Source: Auanema rhodensis (Eukaryota > Nematoda > Chromadorea > Rhabditida > Rhabditidae). From it: a stretch of 64,000 nucleotides of DNA. The first letter of the stretch is position 1. Each line of letters opens with the position of its first letter. Position numbers and translations under genes: made by a program. The stretch lies in contig OZ059895.1 in the NCBI GenBank assembly GCA_964057225.1, positions 23,012,688 through 23,076,687 on the forward strand, written 5' to 3'. Below are positions 36,146 to 49,484 of the stretch, piece after piece. The notes under the pieces were generated by a model. That model saw only the letters and a list, made by a program, of their open reading frames with translations. It was not told the origin of the DNA and did not search any database.

Positions 36146-38602
36146 CTAGCTTAAAAATGCACCGAGATATCAACTGATATATGTTCACACTTATATCCTC
36201 GATTTTCACCCTGAAGAATTAATTTTTTCGTTGAATAACAATGTCCATCGTCTTTGCCTTAAAAAAAGGAATCCAAAAACATCTACTTTTTGCTAAATTA
36301 TTTTGAAATTTTTCGAAAAAATTTTTGTCAAAATGTTTTTGGAAGCAATGTTGAGTGTACATGGAAACTCAACATACACTAATGCATCATTTTTCAAACG
36401 ATCATAACTAATTTTTCTATAAAGCGTTTCTCAATGTAGTATAGTGCATTCGATGCGGATTTTTAAGCTGCGTCGATCTGTGTTATCAGATTTGCGCTAG
36501 CTTAAAAATGCACCGAGATATCAACTGATATATGTTCACACTTATATCCTCGATTTTCACCCTGAAGAATTAATTTTTTCGTTGAATAACAATGTCCATC
36601 GTCTTTGCCTTGAAAAAAAGAATCTGAAAACATCTACTTTTTGCTAAATTATTCTGAAATTTTTCGAAAAAATTTTTGTCAAAATGTTTTTGGAAGCAAT
36701 GTTGAGTGTACATGGAAACTCAACATACACTAATGCATCATTTTTCAAACGATCATAACTAATTTTTGTATTAAGCGTTTCTCAATGTAGTATAGTGCAT
36801 TCGATGCGGATTTTTAAGCTGCGTCGATCTGTTTTATCAGATTTGCGCTAGCTTAAAAATGCACCGAAATATCAACTGATATAAGTTCACACTTATATCC
36901 TCGATTTTCACCCTGAAGAGTTAATTTTTTCGTTGAATAACAATGTCCATCGTCTTTGCCTTGAAAAAAGGAATCTAAAAACATCTACTTTTTGCTAAAT
37001 TATTTCGAAATTTTTCGAAAAAATTTTTGTCAAAATGTTTTTGGAAGCAATGTTGAGTGTACATGGAAACTCAACATACACTAATGCATCATTTTTCAAA
37101 CGATCATAACTAATTTTTGTATTAAGCGTTTTTCAATGTAGTATAGTGCATTCGATGCGGATTTTTAAGCTGCGTCGATCTGTGTTATCAGATTTGCGCT
37201 AGCTTAAAAATGCACCGAGATATCAACTGATATATGTTCACACTTATATCCTCGATTTTCACCCTGAAGAATTAATTTTTTCGTTGAATAACAATGTCCA
37301 TCGTCTTTGCCTTGAAAAAAGGAATCTGAAAACATCTACTTTTTGCTAAATTATTCTGAAATTTTTCGAAAAAATTTTTGTCAAAATGTTTTTGGAAGCA
37401 ATGTTGAGTGTACATGGAAACTCAACATACACTAATGCATCATTTTTCAAACGATCATAACTAATTTTTGTATTAAGCGTTTCTCAATGTAGTATAGTGC
37501 ATTCGATGCGGATTTTTAAGCTGCGTCGATCTGTGTTATCAGATTTGCGCTAGCTTAAAAATGCACCGAGATATCAACTGATATAAGTTCACACTTATAT
37601 CCTCGATTTTCACCCTGAAGAATTAATTTTTTCGTTGAATAACAATGTCTATCGTCTTTGCCTTGAAAAAACAAATCTAAAAACATCTACTTTTTGCTAA
37701 ATTATTCTGAAATTTTTCGAAAAAATTTTTGTCAAAATGTTTTTGGAAGCAATGTTGAGTGTACATGGAAACTCAACATACACTAATGCATCATTTTTCA
37801 AACGATCCTAACTAATTTTTGTCTTAAGCGTTTCTCAATGTAGTATAGTGCATTCGATGCGGATTTTTAAGCTGCGTCGATCTGTGTTATCAGATTTGCG
37901 CTAGCTTAAAAATGCACCGGGATATCAACTGATATAAGTTCACACTTATATCCTCGATTTTCACCCTGAAGAATTAATTTTTTCGTTGAATAACAATGTC
38001 CATCGTCTTTGCCTTAAAAAAAGGAATCCAAAAACATCTACTTTTTGCTAAATTATTTTGAAATTTTTCGAAAAAATTTTTGTCAAAATGTTTTTGGAAG
38101 CAATGTTGAGTGTACATGGAAACTAAACATACACTAATGCATCATTTTTCAAACGATCATAACTAATTTTTCTATAAAGCGTTTCTCAATGTAGTATAGT
38201 GCATTCGATGCGGATTTTTAAGCTGCGTCGATCTGTGTTATCAGATTTGCGCTAGCTTAAAAATGCACCGAGATATCAACTGATATAAGTTCACACTTAT
38301 ATCCTCGATTTTCACCCTAAAGAATTAATTTTTTCGTTGAATAACAATGTCCATCGTCTTTGCCTTGAAAAAAGGAATCCAAAAACATCTACTTTTCGTT
38401 AAATTATTTTGAAATTTTTCGAAAAAATTTTTGTCAAAATGTTTTTGGAAGCAATGTTGAGTGTACATGGAAACTCAACATACACTAATGCATCATTTTT
38501 CAAACGATCATAACTAATTTTTCTATAAAGCGTTTCTCAATGTAGTATAGTGCATTCGATGCGGATTTTTAAGCTGCGTCGATCTGTGTTATCAGATTTG
38601 CG
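35444..38602. repeat. 13-monomer higher-order unit, copy 2, nine monomers present (3159 bp)
   Basis: Monomers start at 35444, 35795, 36146, 36497, 36848, 37199, 37550, 37901 and 38252 and match 30881-34039 in order. Differences noticed: GAAGAGTTAA for GAAGAATTAA at 36848, and in the last monomer TTTTCGTTAA for TTTTCGCTAA and AAACTCAAC for AAACTAAAC. The copy ends when an unrelated monomer type begins at 38603. Confidence 0.92.
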
Positions 38603-39656
38603 CTAGCTTAAAAATGCACCGAGATATCAACTGATATAAGTTCACACTTATATCCTCGATTTTCACCCTGAAGAATTAATTTTTTCGTTGAATAACAATG
38701 TCCATCGTCTTTGCCTTGAAAAAAGGAATCCAAAAACATCTACTTTTCGCTAAATTATTTTGAAATTTTTCGAAAAAATTTTTGTTAAAATGTTTTTGGA
38801 AGCAATGTTGAGTGTACATGGAAACTCAACATACACTAATGCATAATTTTTCAAACGATCATAACTAATTTTTGTATTAAGCGTTTCTCAATGTAGTATA
38901 GTGCATTTGATGCGGAATTTTAAGCTGCGTCGATCTGTGTTATCAGATTTGCGCTAGCTTAAAAATGCACCGAGATATCAACTGATATAAGTTCACACTT
39001 ATATCCTCGATTTTCACCCTGAAGAATTAATTTTTTCGTTGAATAACAATGTCCATCGTCTTTGCCTTGAAAAAAGGAATCTATAAACATCTACTTTTTG
39101 CTAAATTATTTTGAAATTTTTTGAAAAAATTTTTGTCAAAATGTTTTTGGAAGCTATGTTGAGTGTACATGGAAACTCAACATACACTAATGCATAATTT
39201 TTCAAACGATCATAACTAATTTTTGTATTAAGCGTTTCTCAATGTAGTATAGTGCATTCGATGCGGATTTTTAAGCTGCGTCGATCTGTGTTATCAGATT
39301 TGCGCTAGCTTAAAAATGCACCGAGATATCAACTGATATAAGTTCACACTTATATCCTCGCTTTTCACCCTGAAGAATTAATTTTTTCGTTGAATAACAT
39401 TGTCCATCGTCTTTGCCTTGAAAAAAGAAATCTAAAAACATCTACTTTTTGATAAATTATTTTAAAATTTTTCGAAAAAATTTTTGTCAAAATGTTTTTG
39501 GAAGCAATGTTGAGTGTACATGGAAACTCAACATACACTAATGCATCATTTTTTAAACGATCATAACTAATTTTTTTTATTAAGCGTTTTTCAATGTAGT
39601 ATAGTGCATTCGATGCGGATTTTTAAGCTGCGTCGATCTGTGTTATCAGATTTGCG
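38603..39656. repeat. Monomers 111-113: last left-type monomers
   Basis: Monomers start at 38603, 38954 and 39305 (351, 351 and 352 bp). The first has GTTAAAATG and the TTTGATGCGGAATTTT tail of the 8773/13692 type, but the ordinary GAATTAATT. The second is the TATAAAC/GCTATG type. The third has GATAAATT with TTTTTTATTAAG and a private TCGCTTTTC. After this block the left-hand markers CTATAAAG, TATAAAC, GCTATG and AAACTAAAC no longer appear. Confidence 0.82.
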
Positions 39657-42600
39657 CTAGCTTAAAAATGCACCGAGATATCAACTGATATATGTTCACA
39701 CTTAGATCCTCGATTTTCACCCTGAAGAATTAATTTTTTCGTTGAATAACAATGTCCATCGTCTTTGCCTTGAAAAAAGGAATCTAAAAACATCTACTTT
39801 TTGCTAAATTATTTTGAAATTTTTCGAAAAAATTTTTGTCAAAATGTTTTTGGAAGCAATGTTGAGTGTACATGGAAACTCAACATACACTAATGCATCA
39901 TTTTTCAAACGATCATAACTAATTTTTGTATTAAGCGTTTCTCAATGTAGTATAGTGCATTCGATGCGGATTTTTAAGCTGCGTCGATCTGTGTTATCAG
40001 ATTTGCGCTAGCTTAAAAATGCACCGAGATATCAACTGATATAAGTTCACACTTAGATCCTCGATTTTCACCCTGAAGAATTATTTTTTTCGTTGAATAA
40101 CAATGTCCATCGTCTTTGCCTTGAAAAAAGGAATCTAAAAACATCTACTTTTTGCTAAATTATTTTGAAATTTTTCGAAAAAATTTTTGTCAAAATGTTT
40201 TTGGAAGCAATGTTGAGTGTACATGGAAACTCAACATACACTAATGCATCATTTTTCAAACGATCATAACTAATTTTTGTATTAAGCGTTTCTCAATGTA
40301 GTATAGTGCATTCGATGTGGATTTTTAAGCTGCGTCGATCTGTGTTATCAGATTTGCGCTAGCTTAAAAATGCACCGAGATATCAACTGATATATGTTCA
40401 CACTTATATCCTCGATTTTCACCCTGAAGAATTAATTTTTTCGTTGAATAACAATGTCCATCGTCTTTGCCTTGAAAAAAGGAATCTAAAAACATCTACT
40501 TTTTGCTAAATTATTTTGAAATTTTTCGAAAAAATTTTTGTCAAAATGTTTTTGGAAGCAATGTTGAGTGTACATGGAAACTCAACATACACTAATGCAT
40601 CATTTTTCAAACGATCATAACTAATTTTTGTATTAAGCGTTTCTCAATGTAGTATAGTGCATTCGATGCGGATTTTTAAGCTGCATCGATCTGTGTTATC
40701 AGATTTGCGCTAGCTTAAAAATGCACCGAGATATCAACTGATATAAGTTCACACTTAGATCCTCGATTTTCACCCTGAAGAATTAATTTTTTCGTTGAAT
40801 AACAATGTCCATCGTCTTTGCCTTGAAAAAAGGAATCTAAAAACATCTACTTTTTGCTAAATTATTTTGAAATTTTTCGAAAAAATTTTTGTCAAAATGT
40901 TTTTGGAAGCAATGTTGAGTGTACATGGAAACTCAACATACACTAATGCATCATTTTTCAAACGATCATAACTAATTTTTGTATTAAGCGTTTTTCAATG
41001 TAGTATAGTGCATTCGATGCGGATTTTTAAGCTGCGTCGATCTGTGTTATCAGATTTGCGCTAGCTTAAAAATGCACCGAGATATCAACTGATATATGTT
41101 CACACTTATATCCTCGATTTTCACCCTGAAGAATTAATTTTTTCGTTGAATAACAATGTCCATCGTCTTTGCCTTGAAAAAAGGAATCTAAAAACATCTA
41201 CTTTTTGCTAAATTATTTTGAAATTTTTCGAAAAAATTTTTGTCAAAATGTTTTTGGAAGTAATGTTGAGTGTACATGGAAACTCAACATACACTAATGC
41301 ATCATTTTTCAAACGATCATAACTAATTTTTGTATTAAGCGTTTCTCAATGTAGTATAGTGCATTCGATGCGGATTTTTAAGCTGCATCGATCTGTGTTA
41401 TCAGATTTGCGCTAGCTTAAAAATGCACCGAGATATCAACTGATATAAGTTCACACTTATATCCTCGATTTTCACCCTGAAGAATTAATTTTTTCGTTGA
41501 ATAACAATGTCCATCGTCTTTGCCTTGAAAAAAGGAATCTAAAAACATCTACTTTTTGCTAAATTATTTTGAAATTTTTCGAAAAAATTTTTGTCAAAAT
41601 GTTTTTGGAAGCAATGTTGAGTGTACATGGAAACTCAACATACACTAATGCATCATTTTTCAAACGATCATAACTAATTTTTGTATTGAGCGTTTCTCAA
41701 TGTAGTATAGTGCATTCGATGCGGATTTTTAAGCTGCGTCGATCTGTGTTATCAGATTTGCGCTAGCTCAAAAATGCACCGAGATATCAACTGATATAAG
41801 TTCACACTTATATCCTCGATTTTCACCCTGAAGAATTAATTTTTTCGTTGAATAACATCGTCCATCGTCTTTGCCTTAAAAAAAGGAATCTAAAAACATC
41901 TACGTTTTGCTAAATTATCTTGAAATTTTTCGAAAAAATTTTTGTCAAAATGTTTTTGGAAGCAATGTTGAGTGTACATGGAAACTCAACATACACTAAT
42001 GCATCATTTTTCAAACGATCATAACTAATTTTTGTATTAAGCGTTTCTCAATGTAGTATAGTGCATTCGATGCGGATTTTTAAGCTGCGTCGATCTGTGT
42101 TATCAGATTTGCGCTAGCTTAAAAATGCACCGAGATATCAACTGATATATGTTCACACTTATATCCTCGATTTTCACCCTGAAGAATTAATTTTTTCGTT
42201 GAATAACAATGTCCATCGTCTTTGCCTTGAAAAAAGGAATCTAAAAACATCTACTTTTTGCTAAATTATTTCGAAATTTTTCGAAAAAATTTTTGTCAAA
42301 ATGTTTTTGGAAGCAATGTTGAGTGTACATGGAAACTCAACATACACTAATGCATCATTTTTCAAACGATCATAACTAATTTTTGTATTAAGCGTTTCTC
42401 AATGTAGTATAGTGCATTCGATGCGGATTTTTAAGCTGCATCGATCTGTGTTATCAGATTTGCGCTAGCTTAAAAATGCACCGAGATATCAACTGATATA
42501 AGTTCACACTTAGATCCTCGATTTTCACCCTGAAGAATTAATTTTTTCGTTGAATAACAATGTCCATCGTCTTTGCCTTGAAAAAACAAATCTAAAAACA

Positions 42601-43166
42601 TCTACTTTTTGCTAAATTATTCTGAAATTTTTCGAAAAAATTTTTGTCAAAATGTTTTTGGAAGCAATGTTGAGTGTACATGGAAACTCAACATACACTA
42701 ATGCATCATTTTTCAAACGATCATAACTAATTTTTGTATTAAGCGTTTCTCAATGTAGTATAGTGCATTCGATGCGGATTTTTAAGCTGCGTCGATCTGT
42801 GTTATCAGATTTGCGCTAGCTTAAAAATGCACCGAGATATCAACTGATATAAGTTCACACTTATATCCTCGATTTTCACCCTGAAGAATTAATTTTTTCG
42901 TTGAATAACATCGTCCATCGTCTTTGCCTTGAAAAAAGGAATCTAAAAACATCTACGTTTTGCTAAATTATCTTGAAATTTTTCGAAAAAATTTTTGTCA
43001 AAATGTTTTTGGAAGCAATGTTGAGTGTACATGGAAACTCAACATACACTAATGCATCATTTTTCAAACGATCATAACTAATTTTTGTATTAAGCGTTTC
43101 TCAATGTAGTATAGTGCATTCGATGCGGATTTTTAAGCTGCGTCGATCTGTGTTATCAGATTTGCG
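39657..43166. repeat. Monomers 114-123: start of the more uniform right-hand array
   Basis: Monomers start at 39657, 40008, 40359, 40710, 41061, 41412, 41763, 42114, 42465 and 42816, all 351 bp. New markers appear: CTTAGATCC (39657, 40008, 40710, 42465), the GCTGCATCG tail (40359, 41061, 42114), GGAAGTAATG (41061) and ACATCGTCC with TACGTTTTG (41763, 42816). The monomer at 41763 starts CTAGCTCAAAA. No clean higher-order unit is visible; the later types of the right half are first seen here. Confidence 0.85.
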
Positions 43167-46100
43167 CTAGCTTGAATATGCACCGAGATATCAACTGATA
43201 TAAGTTCACACTTATATCCTCGATTTTCACCCTGAAGAATTAATTTTTTCGTTGAATAACATTGTCCATCGTCTTTGCCTTGAAAAAAGGAATCTAAAAA
43301 CATCTACTTTTTGCTAAATTATATTGAAATTTTTCGAAAAAATTTTTGTCAAAATGTTTTTGGAAGCAATGTTGAGTGTACATGGAAACTCAACATACAC
43401 TAATGCATCATTTTTCAAACGATCATAACTAATTTTTGTATTAAGCGTTTCTCAATGTAGTATAGTGCATTCGATGCGGATTTTTAAGCTGCGTCGATCT
43501 GTGTTATCAGATTTGCGCTAGCTTAAAAATGCACCGAGATATCAACTGATATATGTTCACACTGATATCCTCGATTTTCACCCTGAAGAATTAATTTTTT
43601 CGTTGAATAACAATGTCCATCGTCTTTGCCTTGAAAAAAGGAATCTAAAAACATCTACTTTTTGCTAAATTATTTTGAAATTTTTCGAAAAAATTTTTGT
43701 CAAAATGTTTTTGGAAGCAATGTTGAGTGTACATGGAAACTCAACATACACTAATGCATCATTTTTCAAACGATCATAACTAATTTTTGTATTAAGCGTT
43801 TCTCAATGTAGTATAGTGCATTCGATGCGGATTTTGAAGCTGCATCGATCTGTGTTATCAGATTTGCGCTAGCTTAAAAATGCACCGAGATATCAACTGA
43901 TATAAGTTCACACTTATATCCTCGATTTTCACCCTGAAGAATTAATTTTTTCGTTGAATAACAATGTCCATCGTCTTTGCCTTGAAAAAAGAAATCTAAA
44001 AACATCTACTTTTTGCTAAATTATTTTGAAATTTTTCGAAAAAATTTTTGTCAAAATGTTTTTGGAAGCAATGTTGAGTGTACATGGAAACTCAACATAC
44101 ACTAATGCATCATTTTTCAAACGATCATAACTAATTTTTGTATTAAGCGTTTCTCAATGTAGTATAGTGCATTCGATGCGGATTTTTAAGCTGCGTCGAT
44201 CTGTTTTATCAGATTTGCGCTAGCTTAAAAATGCACCGAGATATCAACTGATATAAGTTCACACTTATATCCTCGATTTTCACCCTGAAGAATTAATTTT
44301 TTCGTTGAATAACAATGTCTATCGTCTTTGCCTTGAAAAAAGGAATCTAAAAACATCTACTTTTTGCTAAATTATTTTGAAATTTTTCGAAAAAATTTTT
44401 GTCAAAATGTTTTTGGAAGCAATGTTGAGTGTACATGGAAACTCAACATACACTAATGCATCATTTTTCAAACGATCATAACTAATTTTTGTATTAAGCG
44501 TTTCTCAATGTAGTATAGTGCATTCGATGCGGATTTTGAAGCTGCATCGATCTGTGTTATCAGATTTGCGCTAGCTTAAAAATGCACCGAGATATCAACT
44601 GATATAAGTTCACACTTATATCCTCGATTTTCACCCTGAAGAATTAATTTTTTCGTTGAATAACAATGTCCATCGTCTTTGCCTTGAAAAAAGAAATCTA
44701 AAAACATCTACTTTTTGCTAAATTATTTTGAAATTTTTCGAAAAAATTTTTGTCAAAATGTTTTTGGAAGCAATGTTGAGTGTACATGGAAACTCAACAT
44801 ACACTAATGCATCATTTTTCAAACGATCATAACTAATTTTTGTATTAAGCGTTTCTCAATGTAGTATAGTGCATTCGATGCGGATTTTTAAGCTGCGTCG
44901 ATCTGTTTTATCAGATTTGCGCTAGCTTAAAAATGCACCGAGATACCAACTGATATAAGTTCACACTTATATCCTCGATTTTCACCCTGAAGAATTAATT
45001 TTTTCGTTGAATAACAATGTCTATCGTCTTCGCCTTGAAAAAAGGAATCTAAAAGCATCTACTTTTTGCTAAATTATTTCGAAATTTTTCGAAAAAATTT
45101 TTGTCAAAATGTTTTTGGAAGCAATGTTGAGTGTACATGGAAACTCAACATACACTAATGCATCATTTTTCAAACGATCATAACTAATTTTTGTATTAAG
45201 CGTTTCTCAATGTAGTATAGTGCATTCGATGCGGATTTTTAAGCTGCGTCGATCTGTTTTATCAGATTTGCGCTAGCTTAAAAATGCACCGAGATATCAA
45301 CTGATATAAGTTCACACTTATATCCTCGATTTTCACCCTGAAGAATTAATTTTTTCGTTGAATAACAATGTCTATCGTCTTTGCCTTGAAAAAAGGAATC
45401 TAAAAACATCTACTTTTTGCTAAATTATTTTGAAATTTTTCGAAAAAATTTTTGTCAAAATGTTTTTGGAAGCAATGTTGAGTGTACATGGAAACTCAAC
45501 ATACACTAATGCATCATTTTTCAAACGATCATAACTAATTTTTGTATTAAGCGTTTCTCAATGTAGTATAGTGCATTCGATGCGGATTTTTAAGCTGCGT
45601 CGATCTGTGTTATCAGATTTGCGCTAGCTTGAATATGCACCGAGATATCAACTGATATAAGTTCACACTTATATCCTCGATTTTCACCCTGAAGAATTAA
45701 TTTTTTCGTTGAATAACATTGTCCATCGTCTTTGCCTTGAAAAAAGGAATCTAAAAACATCTACTTTTTGCTAAATTATATTGAAATTTTTCGAAAAAAT
45801 TTTTGTCAAAATGTTTTTGGAAGCAATGTTGAGTGTACATGGAAACTCAACATACACTAATGCATCATTTTTCAAACGATCATAACTAATTTTTGTATTA
45901 AGCGTTTCTCAATGTAGTATAGTGCATTCGATGCGGATTTTTAAGCTGCGTCGATCTGTGTTATCAGATTTGCGCTAGCTTAAAAATGCACCGAGATATC
46001 AACTGATATATGTTCACACTGATATCCTCGATTTTCACCCTGAAGAATTAATTTTTTCGTTGAATAACAATGTCCATCGTCTTTGCCTTGAAAAAAGGAA

Positions 46101-47729
46101 TCTAAAAACATCTACTTTTTGCTAAATTATTTTGAAATTTTTCGAAAAAATTTTTGTCAAAATGTTTTTGGAAGCAATGTTGAGTGTACATGGAAACTCA
46201 ACATACACTAATGCATCATTTTTCAAACGATCATAACTAATTTTTGTATTAAGCGTTTCTCAATGTAGTATAGTGCATTCGATGCGGATTTTGAAGCTGC
46301 ATCGATCTGTGTTATCAGATTTGCGCTAGCTTAAAAATGCACCGAGATATCAACTGATATAAGTTCACACTTATATCCTCGATTTTCACCCTGAAGAATT
46401 AATTTTTTCGTTGAATAACAATGTCCATCGTCTTTGCCTTGAAAAAAGAAATCTAAAAACATCTACTTTTTGCTAAATTATTTTGAAATTTTTCGAAAAA
46501 ATTTTTGTCAAAATGTTTTTGGAAGCAATGTTGAGTGTACATGGAAACTCAACATACACTAATGCATCATTTTTCAAACGATCATAACTAATTTTTGTAT
46601 TAAGCGTTTCTCAATGTAGTATAGTGCATTCGATGCGGATTTTTAAGCTGCGTCGATCTGTTTTATCAGATTTGCGCTAGCTTAAAAATGCACCGAGATA
46701 TCAACTGATATAAGTTCACACTTATATCCTCGATTTTCACCCTGAAGAATTAATTTTTTCGTTGAATAACAATGTCTATCGTCTTTGCCTTGAAAAAAGG
46801 AATCTAAAAACATCTACTTTTTGCTAAATTATTTTGAAATTTTTCGAAAAAATTTTTGTCAAAATGTTTTTGGAAGCAATGTTGAGTGTACATGGAAACT
46901 CAACATACACTAATGCATCATTTTTCAAACGATCATAACTAATTTTTGTATTAAGCGTTTCTCAATGTAGTATAGTGCATTCGATGCGGATTTTGAAGCT
47001 GCATCGATCTGTGTTATCAGATTTGCGCTAGCTTAAAAATGCACCGAGATATCAACTGATATAAGTTCACACTTATATCCTCGATTTTCACCCTGAAGAA
47101 TTAATTTTTTCGTTGAATAACAATGTCCATCGTCTTTGCCTTGAAAAAAGAAATCTAAAAACATCTACTTTTTGCTAAATTATTTTGAAATTTTTCGAAA
47201 AAATTTTTGTCAAAATGTTTTTGGAAGCAATGTTGAGTGTACATGGAAACTCAACATACACTAATGCATCATTTTTCAAACGATCATAACTAATTTTTGT
47301 ATTAAGCGTTTCTCAATGTAGTATAGTGCATTCGATGCGGATTTTTAAGCTGCGTCGATCTGTTTTATCAGATTTGCGCTAGCTTAAAAATGCACCGAGA
47401 TACCAACTGATATAAGTTCACACTTATATCCTCGATTTTCACCCTGAAGAATTAATTTTTTCGTTGAATAACAATGTCTATCGTCTTCGCCTTGAAAAAA
47501 GGAATCTAAAAGCATCTACTTTTTGCTAAATTATTTCGAAATTTTTCGAAAAAATTTTTGTCAAAATGTTTTTGGAAGCAATGTTGAGTGTACATGGAAA
47601 CTCAACATACACTAATGCATCATTTTTCAAACGATCATAACTAATTTTTGTATTAAGCGTTTCTCAATGTAGTATAGTGCATTCGATGCGGATTTTTAAG
47701 CTGCATCGATCTGTGTTATCAGATTTGCG
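43167..47729. repeat. Repeat at a 7-monomer offset (2457 bp), six monomers matched
   Basis: 43167-45272 matches 45624-47729 at an offset of exactly 2457 bp. Starts are 43167, 43518, 43869, 44220, 44571, 44922 (then 45273) and 45624, 45975, 46326, 46677, 47028, 47379. Markers in order: CTTGAATATG with TTATATTG; CTGATATCC with TTTTGAAGCTGCATCG; AAAGAAATC with CTGTTTTATC; GTCTATCG with TTTTGAAGC; AAAGAAATC with CTGTTTTATC; GATACCAAC with GTCTTCGCC and AAAAGCATC. The sixth monomers differ in their tails (GCGTCG/TTTTATC versus GCATCG/GTGTTATC), and the seventh position is not shared. Confidence 0.9.
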
Positions 47730-49484
47730 CTAGCTTAAAAATGCACCGAGATATCAACTGATATAAGTTCACACTTATATCCTCGATTTTCACCCTGAAG
47801 AATTAATTTTTTCGTTGAATAACAATGTCCATCGTCTTTGCCTTGAAAAAAGAAATCTAAAAACATCTACTTTTTGCTAAATTATTTTGAAATTTTTCGA
47901 AAAAATTTTTGTCAAAATGTTTTTGGAAGCAATGTTGAGTGTACATGGAAACTCAACATACACTAATGCATCATTTTTCAAACGATCATAACTAATTTTT
48001 GTATTAAGCGTTTCTCAATGTAGTATAGTGCATTCGATGCGGATTTTTAAGCTGCGTCGATCTGTGTTATCAGATTTGCGCTAGCTTAAAAATGCACCGA
48101 GATATCAACTGATATATGTTCACACTTATATCCTCGATTTTCACCCTGAAGAATTAATTTTTTCGTTGAATAACAATGTCCATCGTCTTTGCCTTGAAAA
48201 AAGAAATCTAAAAACATCTACTTTTTGCTAAATTATTTTGAAATTTTTCGAAAAAATTTTTGTCAAAATGTTTTTGGAAGCAATGTTGAGTGTACATGGA
48301 AACTCAACATACACTAATGCATCATTTTTCAAACGATCATAACTAATTTTTGTATTAAGCGTTTCTCAATGTAGTATAGTGCATTCGATGCGGATTTTTA
48401 AGCTGCGTCGATCTGTTTTATCAGATTTGCGCTAGCTTAAAAATGCACCGAGATACCAACTGATATAAGTTCACACTTATATCCTCGATTTTCACCCTGA
48501 AGAATTAATTTTTTCGTTGAATAACAATGTCTATCGTCTTCGCCTTGAAAAAAGGAATCTAAAAGCATCTACTTTTTGCTAAATTATTTCGAAATTTTTC
48601 GAAAAAATTTTTGTCAAAATGTTTTTGGAAGCAATGTTGAGTGTACATGGAAACTCAACATACACTAATGCATCATTTTTCAAACGATCATAACTAATTT
48701 TTGTATTAAGCGTTTCTCAATGTAGTATAGTGCATTCGATGCGGATTTTTAAGCTGCATCGATCTGTGTTATCAGATTTGCGCTAGCTTAAAAATGCACC
48801 GAGATATCAACTGATATAAGTTCACACTTATATCCTCGATTTTCACCCTGAAGAATTAATTTTTTCGTTGAATAACAATGTCCATCGTCTTTGCCTTGAA
48901 AAAAGAAATCTAAAAACATCTACTTTTTGCTAAATTATTTTGAAATTTTTCGAAAAAATTTTTGTCAAAATGTTTTTGGAAGCAATGTTGAGTGTACATG
49001 GAAACTCAACATACACTAATGCATCATTTTTCAAACGATCATAACTAATTTTTGTATTAAGCGTTTCTCAATGTAGTATAGTGCATTCGATGCGGATTTT
49101 TAAGCTGCGTCGATCTGTGTTATCAGATTTGCGCTAGCTTAAAAATGCACCGAGATATCAACTGATATATGTTCACACTTATATCCTCGATTTTCACCCT
49201 GAAGAATTAATTTTTTCGTTGAATAACAATGTCCATCGTCTTTGCCTTGAAAAAAGAAATCTAAAAACATCTACTTTTTGCTAAATTATTTTGAAATTTT
49301 TCGAAAAAATTTTTGTCAAAATGTTTTTGGAAGCAATGTTGAGTGTACATGGAAACTCAACATACACTAATGCATCATTTTTCAAACGATCATAACTAAT
49401 TTTTGTATTAAGCGTTTCTCAATGTAGTATAGTGCATTCGATGCGGATTTTTAAGCTGCGTCGATCTGTGTTATCAGATTTGCG
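47379..49484. repeat. Tandem duplication of a trimer (2 x 1053 bp)
   Basis: 47379-48431 and 48432-49484 each hold the GATACCAAC/AAAAGCATC type, an AAAGAAATC monomer with GATATAAG, and an AAAGAAATC monomer with GATATATG (starts 47379, 47730, 48081 and 48432, 48783, 49134). The third monomers differ in the tail: CTGTTTTATC at 48081 versus CTGTGTTATC at 49134. The first copy overlaps the end of the 7-monomer-offset repeat, so the trimer was copied after that larger event or together with its edge. Confidence 0.9.
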
